Shown: piece after piece, positions 49,047 through 57,353 of the stretch
Layout of the letters: each line of letters starts with the position of its first letter
Position numbering within the stretch: position 1 is the first letter of the stretch
Assembly (NCBI RefSeq): GCF_001669775.1
Contig: NZ_LXWK01000015.1
Coordinates: forward strand, 868,001 to 932,000
Direction of reading: 5' to 3'
DNA: 64,000 nucleotides
From: Rheinheimera sp. SA_1
GTDB taxonomy: Bacteria > Pseudomonadota > Gammaproteobacteria > Enterobacterales > Alteromonadaceae
Translations under genes and position numbers: made by a program
The notes under the pieces: generated by a model
Seen by the model: only the letters and a program-made list of their open reading frames with translations
The model's database searches: none
What the model was told of the DNA's origin: nothing

Positions 49047-49937
49047 TTATCGCACCAGCGAATTCACAAGCTGCAACACGCCCGGGTGCGTTAACTTGCG
49101 CTCAGGTGAAATGGCATAAAACACTTCTTTCACCGCATCAGTACGCCCAACCACCACCACTTCATATTGCTGACAAATTTGTTGCTCGATTTGTGACGGA
49201 GCTGAAAAAACGCCAAGGCCCTGCTGACCAAATGCGTTCATCAGCGCACTGTCATCAAATTCCGCCCGCACCGCAGGGGCAATGCCATGTTGTTCAAACC
49301 AGGCATCAAGGCGCTGCCGGATCAACGAGCGTTTACTCTGTAACAAGATGGGTTGCTGATGCAGACATTGCGGAAAACTCTGCAAGGCCAAAGTTGCAGC
49401 CAGGCTCTTCGCCGCAAAAAAACTGGTGGTCGATTCCGTGATTTGGTGGTTATAGGCTTTGATCGAACTGCTGGGTAATAGCGGCTGGTCGGTCAGTACT
49501 AAATCTATTTTATTGACCGCAAGCTCTGCCAACAAACTAGCCTGCTCGCCTTCACGACAAATTAACCGCAGTTGTTCCGGCATGCTAAAAACCGGTTTTA
49601 ACATTTCATATATAAAAGCCTTTGGCAGCACATCGGTAATTCCAACGGTAAAAGTTTGCCAATGCCGCACATTCTGATGTTTCAGCACGGCTCGCAATTC
49701 ATCCCCCAGTTCAAAAATACTCTCGGCATAACGATAACTGACTCGACCGACTTCGGTCAGCGACCACTTTTTACCCTGCCGGTTAAACAAGGCACTGCCG
49801 GTGCTATATTCCAGCGCACTGATTTGACCGCTGATGGTCTGCGGCGTGATATGTAATTGCTCGCTCACTCTGGCGATACTGCCTTCTTTGGCGACCAGGT
49901 AAAAATAAAACAGCTGATTAAAATTGACGGGGGTCAT
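49047..49937 (-). CDS. nhaR: LysR-family regulator NhaR
   Basis: A 296-residue LysR protein. The winged HTH (VNFNQLFYFYLVAKEGSIAR, LHITPQTISGQISALE) and the effector domain (FTVGITDVLPKAFIYEML, EFDDSALMNAFG) match NhaR closely. In E. coli NhaR activates nhaA in response to sodium. No nhaA is in this window; the divergent gene is the Bax-inhibitor-1 family gene, which may be its local target. Confidence 0.82.
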   Translation of the reverse strand: MTPVNFNQLFYFYLVAKEGSIARVSEQLHITPQTISGQISALEYSTGSALFNRQGKKWSLTEVGRVSYRYAESIFELGDELRAVLKHQNVRHWQTFTVGITDVLPKAFIYEMLKPVFSMPEQLRLICREGEQASLLAELAVNKIDLVLTDQPLLPSSSIKAYNHQITESTTSFFAAKSLAATLALQSFPQCLHQQPILLQSKRSLIRQRLDAWFEQHGIAPAVRAEFDDSALMNAFGQQGLGVFSAPSQIEQQICQQYEVVVVGRTDAVKEVFYAISPERKLTHPGVLQLVNSLVR

Positions 49938-49967
49938 GCTACACCTTCGAAATTAACGAATTATAAC

Positions 49968-49991
49968 TCAGGTATATTCGATTTTACCTGA
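49968..49991. promoter_or_regulatory. Inverted repeat in the nhaR/BI-1 intergenic region, candidate LysR operator
   Basis: TCAGGTA (49968-49974) and TACCTGA (49985-49991) are perfect inverted heptamers with a 10-base spacer, 31 bases upstream of nhaR. This placement and form fit a LysR autoregulatory site; it has not been shown. Confidence 0.45.
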
Positions 49992-50087
49992 ATTGTAAGC
50001 TTGGGTATAACTGCAATCTGGGAAAAAGGCGCAGCACTCTCGTTCTGCCAGCCGATGTAATTCGTTAAGCAACAAGAGGAACCACTT

Positions 50088-50756
50088 ATGGAAACCCTTC
50101 GTCAGCATAGTTATACCAGCCAGGTTTCTGCGATTGAAACCAATAAAGTCCTTCGTAACACTTATACCTTACTCGCCATGACGCTGGCTTTCAGCGCGGT
50201 GACCGCTACCGTCAGCAGCAGCCTGAATTTGCCACATCCAGGTATTCTACTCACGCTACTGGGTTATTTTGGTTTGTTGTTTTTTACCACTAAGTTTCGC
50301 AACAGCGGCCTGGGTCTGGTTGGTGTGTTCGCCCTGACTGGTTTTATGGGCTATACGCTGGGCCCGATCATCAACCGTTACCTATCGATGCCAAACGGCG
50401 GTGAAATTGTCACCTTAGCGATGGCGGGTACTGCCAGTATTTTCTTTGCGTTGTCGGCGTATGCCTTAATTAAAAAAACCAACTTCAGTTTTATGGGCAG
50501 TTTTTTAACGGTCGGTATTCTGGTGGCATTTTTGGCAGGGCTTGGCGCGTTTTTCTTTGAAATCGCCGCGTTAAGCCTGGCGGTGTCGGCGATGTTTGTG
50601 TTGTTGATGTCCGGGATGATTTTATGGCAAACCAGCGAAATCGTACATGGCGGCGAAACCAACTACATCATGGCGACGGTCAGCCTGTTCGTATCCATTT
50701 TTAATTTATTTACCAGCCTGCTGCAGTTATTAGGCTTTATGAACAGCGACGACTAA
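50088..50756 (+). CDS. yccA: Bax inhibitor-1 family membrane protein (YccA-like)
   Basis: A 222-residue protein with about seven membrane helices and a short polar N-terminus. It contains the BI-1 family core IETNKVLRNTYTLLAMTLAFSA and TSEIVHGGETNYIMATVSLF. In E. coli YccA binds and modulates FtsH. A GAGGAA ribosome site precedes the ATG. It is divergent from nhaR and followed by a terminator. Confidence 0.9.
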   Translation: METLRQHSYTSQVSAIETNKVLRNTYTLLAMTLAFSAVTATVSSSLNLPHPGILLTLLGYFGLLFFTTKFRNSGLGLVGVFALTGFMGYTLGPIINRYLSMPNGGEIVTLAMAGTASIFFALSAYALIKKTNFSFMGSFLTVGILVAFLAGLGAFFFEIAALSLAVSAMFVLLMSGMILWQTSEIVHGGETNYIMATVSLFVSIFNLFTSLLQLLGFMNSDD

Positions 50757-50807
50757 GCCGCTTCTTAATCTTTTTCTGACATTCATACCTGAAAATCTCC
50801 AATATTT

Positions 50808-50834
50808 CGCCTCCGCAAGGGGGCGTTTTTTTTT
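50808..50834 (+). terminator. Rho-independent terminator after yccA
   Basis: Stem CGCCTCC (50808-50814) / GGGGGCG (50819-50825), GCAA tetraloop, nine T residues. Confidence 0.88.
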
Positions 50835-50981
50835 GCATTAAGACCGTACAGCTGCCATTCAAGCCTATTACCTAAAATATTATCGACATCCAAATAAACA
50901 CTAAGCCAATGATTTCAATCATCATTAATTATAATAATTGATTGAACAGGTGTAAATTCATCAATCATTTTGAAATAAAGT

Positions 50982-51009
50982 TTGACGGAATGCTTAAACA
51001 CTATACAAT
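50982..51009 (+). promoter_or_regulatory. Cold-shock gene promoter
   Basis: -35 TTGACG (50982-50987), 16-base spacer, -10 TACAAT (51004-51009). The preceding 60 bases are very AT-rich and could serve as an UP element. The 50835-50940 stretch shows nothing else. Confidence 0.7.
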
Positions 51010-51015
51010 GGCGAC

Positions 51016-51158
51016 AGTTTGAAAGTTAGTACCATATTTATGCACACCGAACAGTTACTGTTGTATTAGTACGTCCTGTATTCATAAGTCATAGCACCAC
51101 TTCCAGCACCACCGCCTGATACCAGGCTTAATTATCAAATATATACAGGATACATATC
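51016..51158 (+). promoter_or_regulatory. Long 5' untranslated leader of the cold-shock gene
   Basis: About 143 bases lie between the predicted transcription start and the ATG. Such long leaders in cspA genes refold in the cold to expose the start region. AGGATA precedes the ATG. A match to the E. coli cold box was not found. Confidence 0.5.
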
Positions 51159-51368
51159 ATGTCTAATACAACTACCGGTACAGTAAAATGGTTCAACGAA
51201 ACTAAAGGTTTTGGCTTCATTGAACAAGCTTCAGGTCCAGACGTTTTCGCTCACTTCAGCGCAATCGCTAGCACTGGCTTCAAAACACTGCAGGAAGGCC
51301 AACGCGTGTCTTTCACAGTAACTCAGGGCCAGAAAGGTCCTCAGGCTGAGAAAATCGTTGTTCTGTAA
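51159..51368 (+). CDS. CspA-family cold-shock protein
   Basis: A 69-residue single cold-shock domain: [18 protein letters not shown] (RNP1 KGFGFI) and DVFAHFSAI (RNP2 VFAHF). It binds single-stranded RNA and DNA and acts as an RNA chaperone. The paralog cannot be named from sequence alone. It is flanked by a long leader and tandem hairpins, and lies next to dbpA. Confidence 0.95.
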   Translation: MSNTTTGTVKWFNETKGFGFIEQASGPDVFAHFSAIASTGFKTLQEGQRVSFTVTQGQKGPQAEKIVVL

Positions 51369-51381
51369 TTAGAACTCCGAC

Positions 51382-51441
51382 TTTGGTAAGTTAACCTTAC
51401 CAAACTAAATCAGGGCAACTCTTCGGATGTTGCCCTTTTTT
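51382..51441 (+). terminator. Tandem hairpins with terminator after the cold-shock gene
   Basis: First hairpin TTTGGTAAG (51382-51390) / CTTACCAAA (51396-51404). Second GGGCAAC (51413-51419) / GTTGCCC (51429-51435) followed by TTTTTT. Confidence 0.85.
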
Positions 51442-51507
51442 ATGTCCGTTGTTGCTGGGAGCATGCAACGGTGACATCAACGGAATGACGTGATGCCAAT
51501 GTAATAA

Positions 51508-51556
51508 GGTCAGAATCAATTGTTAATGTTGATTAATAATTGCTTCTGGCCTTTTT
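51508..51556 (+). other. Long imperfect hairpin with T tail in the dbpA leader
   Basis: GGTCAGAA (51508) pairs with TTCTGGCC (51544-51551); inside, CAATT pairs with AATTG and TTAA with TTAA, each step split by one mismatch. TTTTTG follows. It lies after the cold-shock terminator and 83 bases before dbpA, so it could be a terminator of a small RNA or an attenuator of dbpA. A second palindrome, TGCAGCCGCGGCTGCA (51605-51620), lies just before the dbpA ribosome site. Confidence 0.5.
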
Positions 51557-51638
51557 GTTTTCAGAGAAATCCTGGGTGTTCCGGGGCTGTACTCTTTTCA
51601 TTTATGCAGCCGCGGCTGCAACTTAACAGGATTAAATT

Positions 51639-53021
51639 GTGAGCAATTTAACATTTGCCAGTTTGGCACTCCCTTCTGCGTTAGTCGAAAACTTAACCGG
51701 TTTAGGTTATACCGAAATGACCCCGATCCAGGCGGCTTCTTTACCAAAAGTATTGACCGGCATAGATGTGATTGGTCAGGGTAAAACCGGATCCGGTAAA
51801 ACTGCCGCTTTTGGTTTGGGTATTCTGGCCAAATTAGATGTAAAAAGATTCCGGGTCCAAAGCCTGGTGCTTTGCCCAACGCGTGAATTGGCTGATCAGG
51901 TCGCCAAAGAAATCCGCAAACTGGGTCGCAGCATTCATAATATTAAAGTTCTAACGCTTTGTGGTGGTGTGCCGTTTGGTCCGCAGCTGGGCAGTCTGGA
52001 ACATGGCGCCCATATTATTGTTGGTACGCCGGGCCGGGTGGAAGAACACTTAGCCAAAGGTTCGTTAAAACTTGATGACTTAACTACCCTGGTGCTGGAC
52101 GAAGCCGACCGCATGCTGGAAATGGGTTTTCAACCGACGTTAGACGCAATCATGGCCTATACGCCGGTGGAGCGTCAGACGTTATTATTTAGCGCCACTT
52201 ACCCGAAACAAATTCAGGCGATGGCCGAGCGGCTGATGAAAAACCCGGAATTGATCCAGGTCGAATCCAGCCACAACAATTTAAGCATCAGCCAGCATTT
52301 TTTCAAAATTGGCTCGAATGCCGAACGCTTACAAGCGGTGCAATTATTGCTATTAAAGCATCGCCCTGTCAGCTCAGTAGTGTTTTGTAATACCCGCAAA
52401 GAAACCCAGGAAGTTGCTGATTCACTTGCAGATTTAGGCTTCAGCGTAATGGCATTACACGGCGATCTGGAACAGCGCGACCGCGACCAAACCCTGGTGC
52501 GTTTTGCCAATAAGTCGGTTTCGGTATTGGTCGCGACTGACGTTGCTGCCCGTGGTCTGGATATTGATGCGCTGGACGCGGTGATTAACTATCAGTTAGC
52601 CCATGATGTCGACACCCACACCCACCGTATTGGCCGGACTGGTCGTGCCGGCAGCAGCGGTATTGCCTGCAGTTTGTTTAACGATCAAGACGGTTATAAA
52701 ATTGGCCTGCTGGAAGATACGCTGAACGGCACTATTGAAGCAGAGCCGTTACCGGATCTGTCAGTGCTGAGCTTGCCTCCGCTGCAACCACCGATGACTT
52801 GTTTGTTAATTGACGCTGGTAAACGGCAAAAACTGCGCGCCGGTGATGTGCTTGGTGCCTTAACCGCCGACCAGCAACTGGGCCGGGACCATATTGGTAA
52901 AATCAGTTTATTTGATGATTGGGCTTATGTCGCGGTGCGCAGTGATATCACCAAACTGGCGCTTGGCATGTTTAGCCAGGGCATCAAAGGCCGCAATATC
53001 CGGGTGCGGATCGTCGGTTAA
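51639..53021 (+). CDS. dbpA: ATP-dependent RNA helicase DbpA
   Basis: A 460-residue DEAD-box protein. Q motif MTPIQAASLP, GKTGSGKTA, PTRELADQ, VLDEADRMLEMGF (DEAD), FSAT, and HRIGRTGRAG. The C-terminal about 70 residues (MTCLLIDAGKRQKLRAGDVLGAL and IGKISLFDDWAYVAV) are the DbpA RNA-binding domain for 23S hairpin 92. It acts in 50S assembly. The start is GTG at 51639 with AGGA seven bases upstream. Its stop overlaps the convergent gene by 4 bases. Confidence 0.95.
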   Translation: MSNLTFASLALPSALVENLTGLGYTEMTPIQAASLPKVLTGIDVIGQGKTGSGKTAAFGLGILAKLDVKRFRVQSLVLCPTRELADQVAKEIRKLGRSIHNIKVLTLCGGVPFGPQLGSLEHGAHIIVGTPGRVEEHLAKGSLKLDDLTTLVLDEADRMLEMGFQPTLDAIMAYTPVERQTLLFSATYPKQIQAMAERLMKNPELIQVESSHNNLSISQHFFKIGSNAERLQAVQLLLLKHRPVSSVVFCNTRKETQEVADSLADLGFSVMALHGDLEQRDRDQTLVRFANKSVSVLVATDVAARGLDIDALDAVINYQLAHDVDTHTHRIGRTGRAGSSGIACSLFNDQDGYKIGLLEDTLNGTIEAEPLPDLSVLSLPPLQPPMTCLLIDAGKRQKLRAGDVLGALTADQQLGRDHIGKISLFDDWAYVAVRSDITKLALGMFSQGIKGRNIRVRIVG

Positions 53022-53875
53022 GTATCTTTTGTGCGCTCAGCCAGCTGTTTGTGTTGCAACAGCTGGCCTAGCGTAAAAAAATATTCCAACCAACACTGCG
53101 TCAAATTTCCCGATAATTCAGCGTTTGGATACAAACCGGCTTTTGCAGCTGGTCCAGTTAAACAACCTGAAACCAGAAAGCTGTTCTGTAGCGGTTGTTG
53201 CTGCAACATATGTTCAAACGCCCTGGCGGCCATTTCTTCCGGCATCGCATAATAAAGCTGGCTCGATTTGTGATCATGATCACGACAAATCTTAAAAAAC
53301 TCACTTTGCTGCTGACCGCTACTATCTAAATACAGTAGGCTAAAAGCCCGATTTAATAGCGCATTGAGCGGGTGTGGTCGCAGTGCACTCTGTTGTAACC
53401 ATAATTTACTGGCAAAACTATGCCTTGAACCTATATTTTCAAACATTTTCGCGGCTATATAGTGATCAAAAGCATGAAACCACTCGTGCGCCAGACTGCC
53501 GCCACCAGCGTTTTTTGCCAGCGCCAGCAACCGACCAGCCGGTTGATAAAATGCACAACTGCCCGGTCTGCCGCCAATGCCAAAACTCAGCGCTAAAGTA
53601 CCGTTGAGTGAAATCACCTGCGCCGGCACCTGCAATAACAACTGCAAATCACAAAGGGCATCAAAAAACAGGTTGGCGGCAATTTGTAGTTCAGCTGCAC
53701 TGACCCATCGGCCGATTTTTATTCTTTGAAAATCAAATATTTTCACGATATCGCCGAAACTGACATCGGCTCCGGCACGATGATTGGGGCCATTTCTAAA
53801 GTATGGCCGTTGCAGTCGCTGCGAATCGCGGCGGATGCTTGGCGAAGATTTTATAGCTTCCAAATGAACCGACAT
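53018..53875 (-). CDS. Stand-alone LPD1/CLCA_X-type protein with HExxH motif
   Basis: A 285-residue protein. FDFQRIKIGRWV, SLNGTLALSFGIGGRPG, then AKNAGGGSLAHEWFHAFDHY fit the LPD1 domain known from large polyvalent proteins of phages and conjugative elements; the HEWFH motif (residues 130-134) suggests a zinc-metalloprotease-like site. The C-terminal half includes YYAMPEEMAARAFEHML, a possible third-ligand region. No signal peptide. The ATG at 53875 overlaps the folM stop by one base, so it is translationally coupled to folM. Function unknown. Confidence 0.6.
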   Translation of the reverse strand: MSVHLEAIKSSPSIRRDSQRLQRPYFRNGPNHRAGADVSFGDIVKIFDFQRIKIGRWVSAAELQIAANLFFDALCDLQLLLQVPAQVISLNGTLALSFGIGGRPGSCAFYQPAGRLLALAKNAGGGSLAHEWFHAFDHYIAAKMFENIGSRHSFASKLWLQQSALRPHPLNALLNRAFSLLYLDSSGQQQSEFFKICRDHDHKSSQLYYAMPEEMAARAFEHMLQQQPLQNSFLVSGCLTGPAAKAGLYPNAELSGNLTQCWLEYFFTLGQLLQHKQLAERTKDT

Positions 53876-54681
53876 CACGGCAACCGCAGCTGCCTGCCAC
53901 CATCGAGTGGCAATACCCGGCCGGTGATATAACGGCTTTGTAGCAGATAATTGATGGTCGCCAACACTTCATCAGCACCAGGGGCCACGCCCAGTAAGGA
54001 TTTGGCCAGTGCTTTTTTCCGGTAATGCTCGTCATCATCTTCATTAAACATCAACAAAGCTGGTGCAATGGCGTTTACTTTAATCGTCGGAGCTAATTGG
54101 CGCGCCAGCGAAGACGTCAGATTTTCCAATGCCGCTTTGGACGCGGCATAGGCCTGGTGTTTTTCACTGCCGACACTGGCGACGAAATCGGTGAGATGAA
54201 TGATATCGGCCATTAGACCCCCTGCTAAACCCTGTTTCTCCGATCTGCTACCCTCGCTGTTTTCCCGAACATAAGCCTGCAATAACGGCAATAACGCCCG
54301 GTTGAGTAAATAAGCAGCCCTGGTATGAATATGCGACATCGCATCAAACACCGCCGCATCTTGTTGCAACTGTGCCAATAAATCAGTGTCGCTGGCTGTA
54401 GTCGGTGCGATCGGCAAGTCTTTTTGCCAGTCAGAAGCATTGTGGATAATGGCTCTTAATTGCGGGCTATGGCTTTTAACTTCGGCGATAAATCGCGACA
54501 TACTAACAAGATCGGTTAAATCAGCCTGCAGACAAATAACGCCAGCGGCCTCCAGTTCAGCCACTGCAGCGTGGCGGGTGCGGAAGCTGATTATGACCTG
54601 ATAACCCTGCTGTTGCAGCGCCAGTGCGCAATAAAGACCAACCCGCTGTGCTGCGCCGGTAATAAGTAGTGTATCCCGCAT
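53875..54681 (-). CDS. folM: Dihydromonapterin reductase FolM-like SDR
   Basis: A 268-residue short-chain dehydrogenase. LLITGAAQRVGLYCALAL nucleotide site (TGxxxxxG), NAS, a catalytic YAASK (HQAYAASKAALENL), and APALLMFNEDDDEHYRKKAL, which is typical of FolM. It reduces dihydromonapterin and dihydrofolate with NADPH. Longer than E. coli FolM because of an insert near residue 140. Confidence 0.85.
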   Translation of the reverse strand: MRDTLLITGAAQRVGLYCALALQQQGYQVIISFRTRHAAVAELEAAGVICLQADLTDLVSMSRFIAEVKSHSPQLRAIIHNASDWQKDLPIAPTTASDTDLLAQLQQDAAVFDAMSHIHTRAAYLLNRALLPLLQAYVRENSEGSRSEKQGLAGGLMADIIHLTDFVASVGSEKHQAYAASKAALENLTSSLARQLAPTIKVNAIAPALLMFNEDDDEHYRKKALAKSLLGVAPGADEVLATINYLLQSRYITGRVLPLDGGRQLRLP

Positions 54682-54704
54682 GCCAAAGACTCCTCATTTT
54701 CCTA

Positions 54705-54992
54705 TTAACGCTTGTATTGGCTGGGACAATAAGCCCGACTGATGCCCGGAGAGCGCAATTGCTGATGCTTGGTACCCCGACCGGCCATTCGCCGACGCCA
54801 CATTCGAAAGCTTGAACTCTTGAGCTCGCGTCGCATCAGCTGCACTACCGCGCTTTCGTTCAAACCAAAACTATGGGCGATGGCTTCAAAAGGAGTGCGA
54901 TCTTCCCACGCCATTTCGATGATACGGGAAAGTTCGGCCGGGGTGAAATTTGCGGTGTTGTATGTGGTAACGGAGGGATCTGACAACGACAT
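54705..54992 (-). CDS. DUF2805 / TIGR03643 family protein
   Basis: A 95-residue protein. FTPAELSRIIEMAWEDRTPF and FGLNESAVVQLMRREL form an HTH-like fold, followed by a basic segment RMWRRRMAGRGTKH. This is the TIGR03643 pattern. Small, basic, possibly DNA- or RNA-binding. ATG at 54992; the TTG five codons upstream is less likely. 23 bases upstream of folM in the same direction. Confidence 0.75.
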   Translation of the reverse strand: MSLSDPSVTTYNTANFTPAELSRIIEMAWEDRTPFEAIAHSFGLNESAVVQLMRRELKSSSFRMWRRRMAGRGTKHQQLRSPGISRAYCPSQYKR

Positions 54993-55132
54993 CACAGTTA
55001 AATCCAAAGCGACATTTTATAAAATTACGTTCATTAGAGAGCCGCGGATCAACGGTAAAAAGTAGGATCGGGATTGGCGCAATGAACTGCGCCAGAGCCT
55101 GTACTCTGCCGCAGTCAAAAGCCGAAGTTCAG

Positions 55133-55426
55133 CTAGCCGGGCATTTTCATCCAGGCAGCGCACCAGCCATTGGTATTGACCAGTTTCGCCGGGAAAATAT
55201 TGCAAGGACGCCACTGCGCCGCTGCGTCACCTTTGACATGCGCACAGTTACCGCATTTTGCCCCTTCGACCGTTGATTGATGGACATATTTCATCGCTGC
55301 GGCCAGCGGATCATCTGGTTTTAACTGCTCATCAGCCACAGCCCGCAGGCTGATGCTCCCCATCGTGATCCCGACCAGACTGCAGGCGGATAGCTTTAAA
55401 AAGTTACGGCGATCAAGTTGCGACAT
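55133..55426 (-). CDS. High-potential iron-sulfur protein (HiPIP)
   Basis: A 97-residue periplasmic 4Fe-4S electron carrier. The Tat signal DRRNFLKLSA is at residues 5-14. Cluster ligands Cys 58, 61, 75 and 89 follow the HiPIP spacing (CxxC, x13, C, x13, C), ending GWCAAWM. It probably donates electrons in respiratory chains. Only the HiPIP and a small ORF occupy 55133-55717. Confidence 0.92.
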   Translation of the reverse strand: MSQLDRRNFLKLSACSLVGITMGSISLRAVADEQLKPDDPLAAAMKYVHQSTVEGAKCGNCAHVKGDAAAQWRPCNIFPAKLVNTNGWCAAWMKMPG

Positions 55427-55606
55427 AAATTAACTCCAGCAGTGGTGTTTGATGCGTTTTTGCTTGCGAACTGCGCGAGCTGCGGCGTTGTAAAAACAAT
55501 GACGCGCAGCGGCAGTGAGGGTGAATACGAAGGTTGTTCGTCTATGGATGATTATCGGTGATTAGAAAAAGCAGGTATTGATCTTGCGCATAAAAATTCA
55601 AACAAA

Positions 55607-55717
55607 TTAGCTGAACCATTGCCAGTGATGCTGCAGATATATAAAAGCCGACATCGCCCCGACAATCGTCAACGGCCAGCGCTTTTTGCGTAGTTGCTGC
55701 AAAATAATTTCTTTCAT
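55607..55717 (-). CDS. Putative 36-residue single-span membrane protein
   Basis: ATG at 55717 with GAGGG five bases upstream; TAA at 55607-55609. A basic N-terminus (MKEIILQQLRKKRW) is followed by one hydrophobic span (PLTIVGAMSAFIYL) and an aromatic tail QHHWQWFS. This is a plausible inner-membrane small protein with N-in topology. No family is recognised. It lies in the 411-base gap 55427-55837 beside a Fur box. Confidence 0.5.
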   Translation of the reverse strand: MKEIILQQLRKKRWPLTIVGAMSAFIYLQHHWQWFS

Positions 55718-55805
55718 GTACACCCTCAAATATTGCAGTAAATAGGAATTAATCGCATTTAATTTAGCGCAGCTCTTGTATGCAAGCCAGCCTTTCGCTA
55801 GATTA

Positions 55806-55824
55806 AATGATAACTATTATCAAT
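55806..55824. promoter_or_regulatory. Fur box
   Basis: Perfect 6-3-6 inverted repeat TGATAA CTA TTATCA (55808-55822) with AT flanks, close to the Fur consensus. It lies 14 bases before the ATG at 55838. Confidence 0.75.
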
Positions 55825-55837
55825 TGAGAGTTTATAA

Positions 55838-56347
55838 ATGCAACAATGGCAGCATTGGATCACCCTTGGCAATCAGGCATTTTCGCTGCATCAGCAGCAA
55901 CTGGCGCAGCAGTATTATCAGCAAGCGCTGGCCGATGTGTGGCCGGTTTGGTACCACTGTGCCTTTGTAGAATGCCCGGTTGAACTCAATACCGACGAAG
56001 CAGCACTGCCAACTCATTGTCTGGCAGTGACTTTATTAAATCTGGCCGAAAGTTATGCCAGTCAGCAGCGCTGGCGGCGTTGTCGTCGCACTTTAAAACA
56101 AGGCTTGTATTGGTTTGAACAAATGCTCGACGGCTGTGACAGCGAACACCCTGCGACGGTGGCGGTATTGATGCATCAAAGCAAATTGTTGCTGGTCAGC
56201 CAGTTAATGGAGCAACGTCAATTACTGGCGCTATCGGAACAACAGTTTGCCCGTCAAGGTGAAACCAATAACACCACCACGTTCGACTTTGCTGGCAATA
56301 AACATCCTTCTGGCCTGACATCGGCAACGGTGAATTATCTGCATTGA
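55838..56347 (+). CDS. Fur-controlled helical (TPR-like) cytoplasmic protein
   Basis: A 169-residue protein with GAGAG upstream. The first 110 residues form TPR-like helix pairs (LGNQAFSLHQQQLAQQYYQQA, NLAESYASQQRWRRCRRTLK). There are four or five Cys and several His residues but no clear metal motif. No signal peptide. Function unknown; the Fur box directly before it shows a role in iron limitation. Confidence 0.6.
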   Translation: MQQWQHWITLGNQAFSLHQQQLAQQYYQQALADVWPVWYHCAFVECPVELNTDEAALPTHCLAVTLLNLAESYASQQRWRRCRRTLKQGLYWFEQMLDGCDSEHPATVAVLMHQSKLLLVSQLMEQRQLLALSEQQFARQGETNNTTTFDFAGNKHPSGLTSATVNYLH

Positions 56348-56410
56348 TGATCGGTACTGGCGAACTTCACAAATGATCTGCATAGCTTATCTGGCTAGAT
56401 GAACAGATCA

Positions 56411-56489
56411 AATGATATCAATTCTCATTTGCAAATAGGTTTATTTTCAGTTATCGTTCGCATTAATCTAAATGCGAATTATTATCAAC
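56411..56489. promoter_or_regulatory. Two Fur-box-like sites upstream of the DUF4198 gene
   Basis: AATGATATCAATTCTCATT (56411-56429) and AATGCGAATTATTATCAAC (56471-56489) each resemble the Fur consensus. The second overlaps the expected transcription start of the gene at 56500. Confidence 0.65.
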
Positions 56490-56499
56490 TGGAGATATT

Positions 56500-57333
56500 A
56501 TGACAGCCCCCCGTCACACTGCCGTTCGCCGGAAATCTTTATTACTCAACAACTGCTCATGGCAAAGCATGCTGGTCGCCGGCACTTTGCTAAGTGCCGG
56601 CGGAGCCCAGGCCCACGTGCCTTATCTGGCACCGGAAAGTTTTGAACCGATCCGGGGTTGGGTCAGTCTGGAAGCGTCTTTTGCCGACAAGTTTTTTCTG
56701 CCGGAAGCCAAGTTTGACCAGAGCGAATTTAAGGTGCGTACACCCACTGGTACTTTGGAAAAACCAGCCGAACAACAAGCGGTCCGCAGCCGAATTGTGC
56801 TGGAACATCAACTAACCTCCGACGGTAGTTATCGTTTTAGCAGCGGCGTGCGCGAAGGTGCGGTGTTTCGAAGCTGGTTGCAAGACGGTAAAACTGTGAA
56901 CAGCCGCGATCCAAAACAACAACCACCCGCCGGTGTGCCGCTGACCGCACATTTTCAGTCGATCACGCTGACCGAAACTTATGTCAGCAAAGGCAAACCA
57001 ACGGCTGCCGTGTTGAAACCCTGGGGTAAAGGCCTTGAATTGGAATTTATCTCACATCCCAATGATTTGTATATTAATCAGCCGGTGAAAGCCCGTCTGT
57101 GGTTTGAAGGTAAACCGCTGGCCAACAGCGAGGTGCAAATCCATCGTGCAATGGGCAATGCCGAGCCGGTAACCAGCAAAGTGGCCAGTAACGCTGCCGG
57201 TGAAATCAGCTTTGAAGTCAAAGATGCCGCCACTTATTTACTGCTGGCAAAACACCGCGCCGCTGCCCCGGCCGGTGCGAAGGCGCCAACGTATAGCTAC
57301 AGCTATAGCGCTGTGGTTGAAATTACCGACTAA
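56500..57333 (+). CDS. DUF4198 periplasmic protein
   Basis: A 277-residue secreted protein; the signal peptide ends SAGGAQA-HV. It begins HVPYLAPESFEP, the N-terminal His-containing motif of DUF4198, and has a C-terminal carboxypeptidase-regulatory-like beta domain (YINQPVKARLWFEGKPLANS). DUF4198 proteins are linked to metal uptake systems. GGAG precedes the ATG. It is first in a probable operon with the EF-hand and DUF2271 genes. Confidence 0.82.
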   Translation: MTAPRHTAVRRKSLLLNNCSWQSMLVAGTLLSAGGAQAHVPYLAPESFEPIRGWVSLEASFADKFFLPEAKFDQSEFKVRTPTGTLEKPAEQQAVRSRIVLEHQLTSDGSYRFSSGVREGAVFRSWLQDGKTVNSRDPKQQPPAGVPLTAHFQSITLTETYVSKGKPTAAVLKPWGKGLELEFISHPNDLYINQPVKARLWFEGKPLANSEVQIHRAMGNAEPVTSKVASNAAGEISFEVKDAATYLLLAKHRAAAPAGAKAPTYSYSYSAVVEITD

Positions 57334-57353
57334 GCAATAAATTATAAGGACTC

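Noticed and set aside
49982-49998. GGGTATAA at 49995 as another ERIC end
   Set aside because: Only the eight-base end matches; no matching partner or inner segment nearby.
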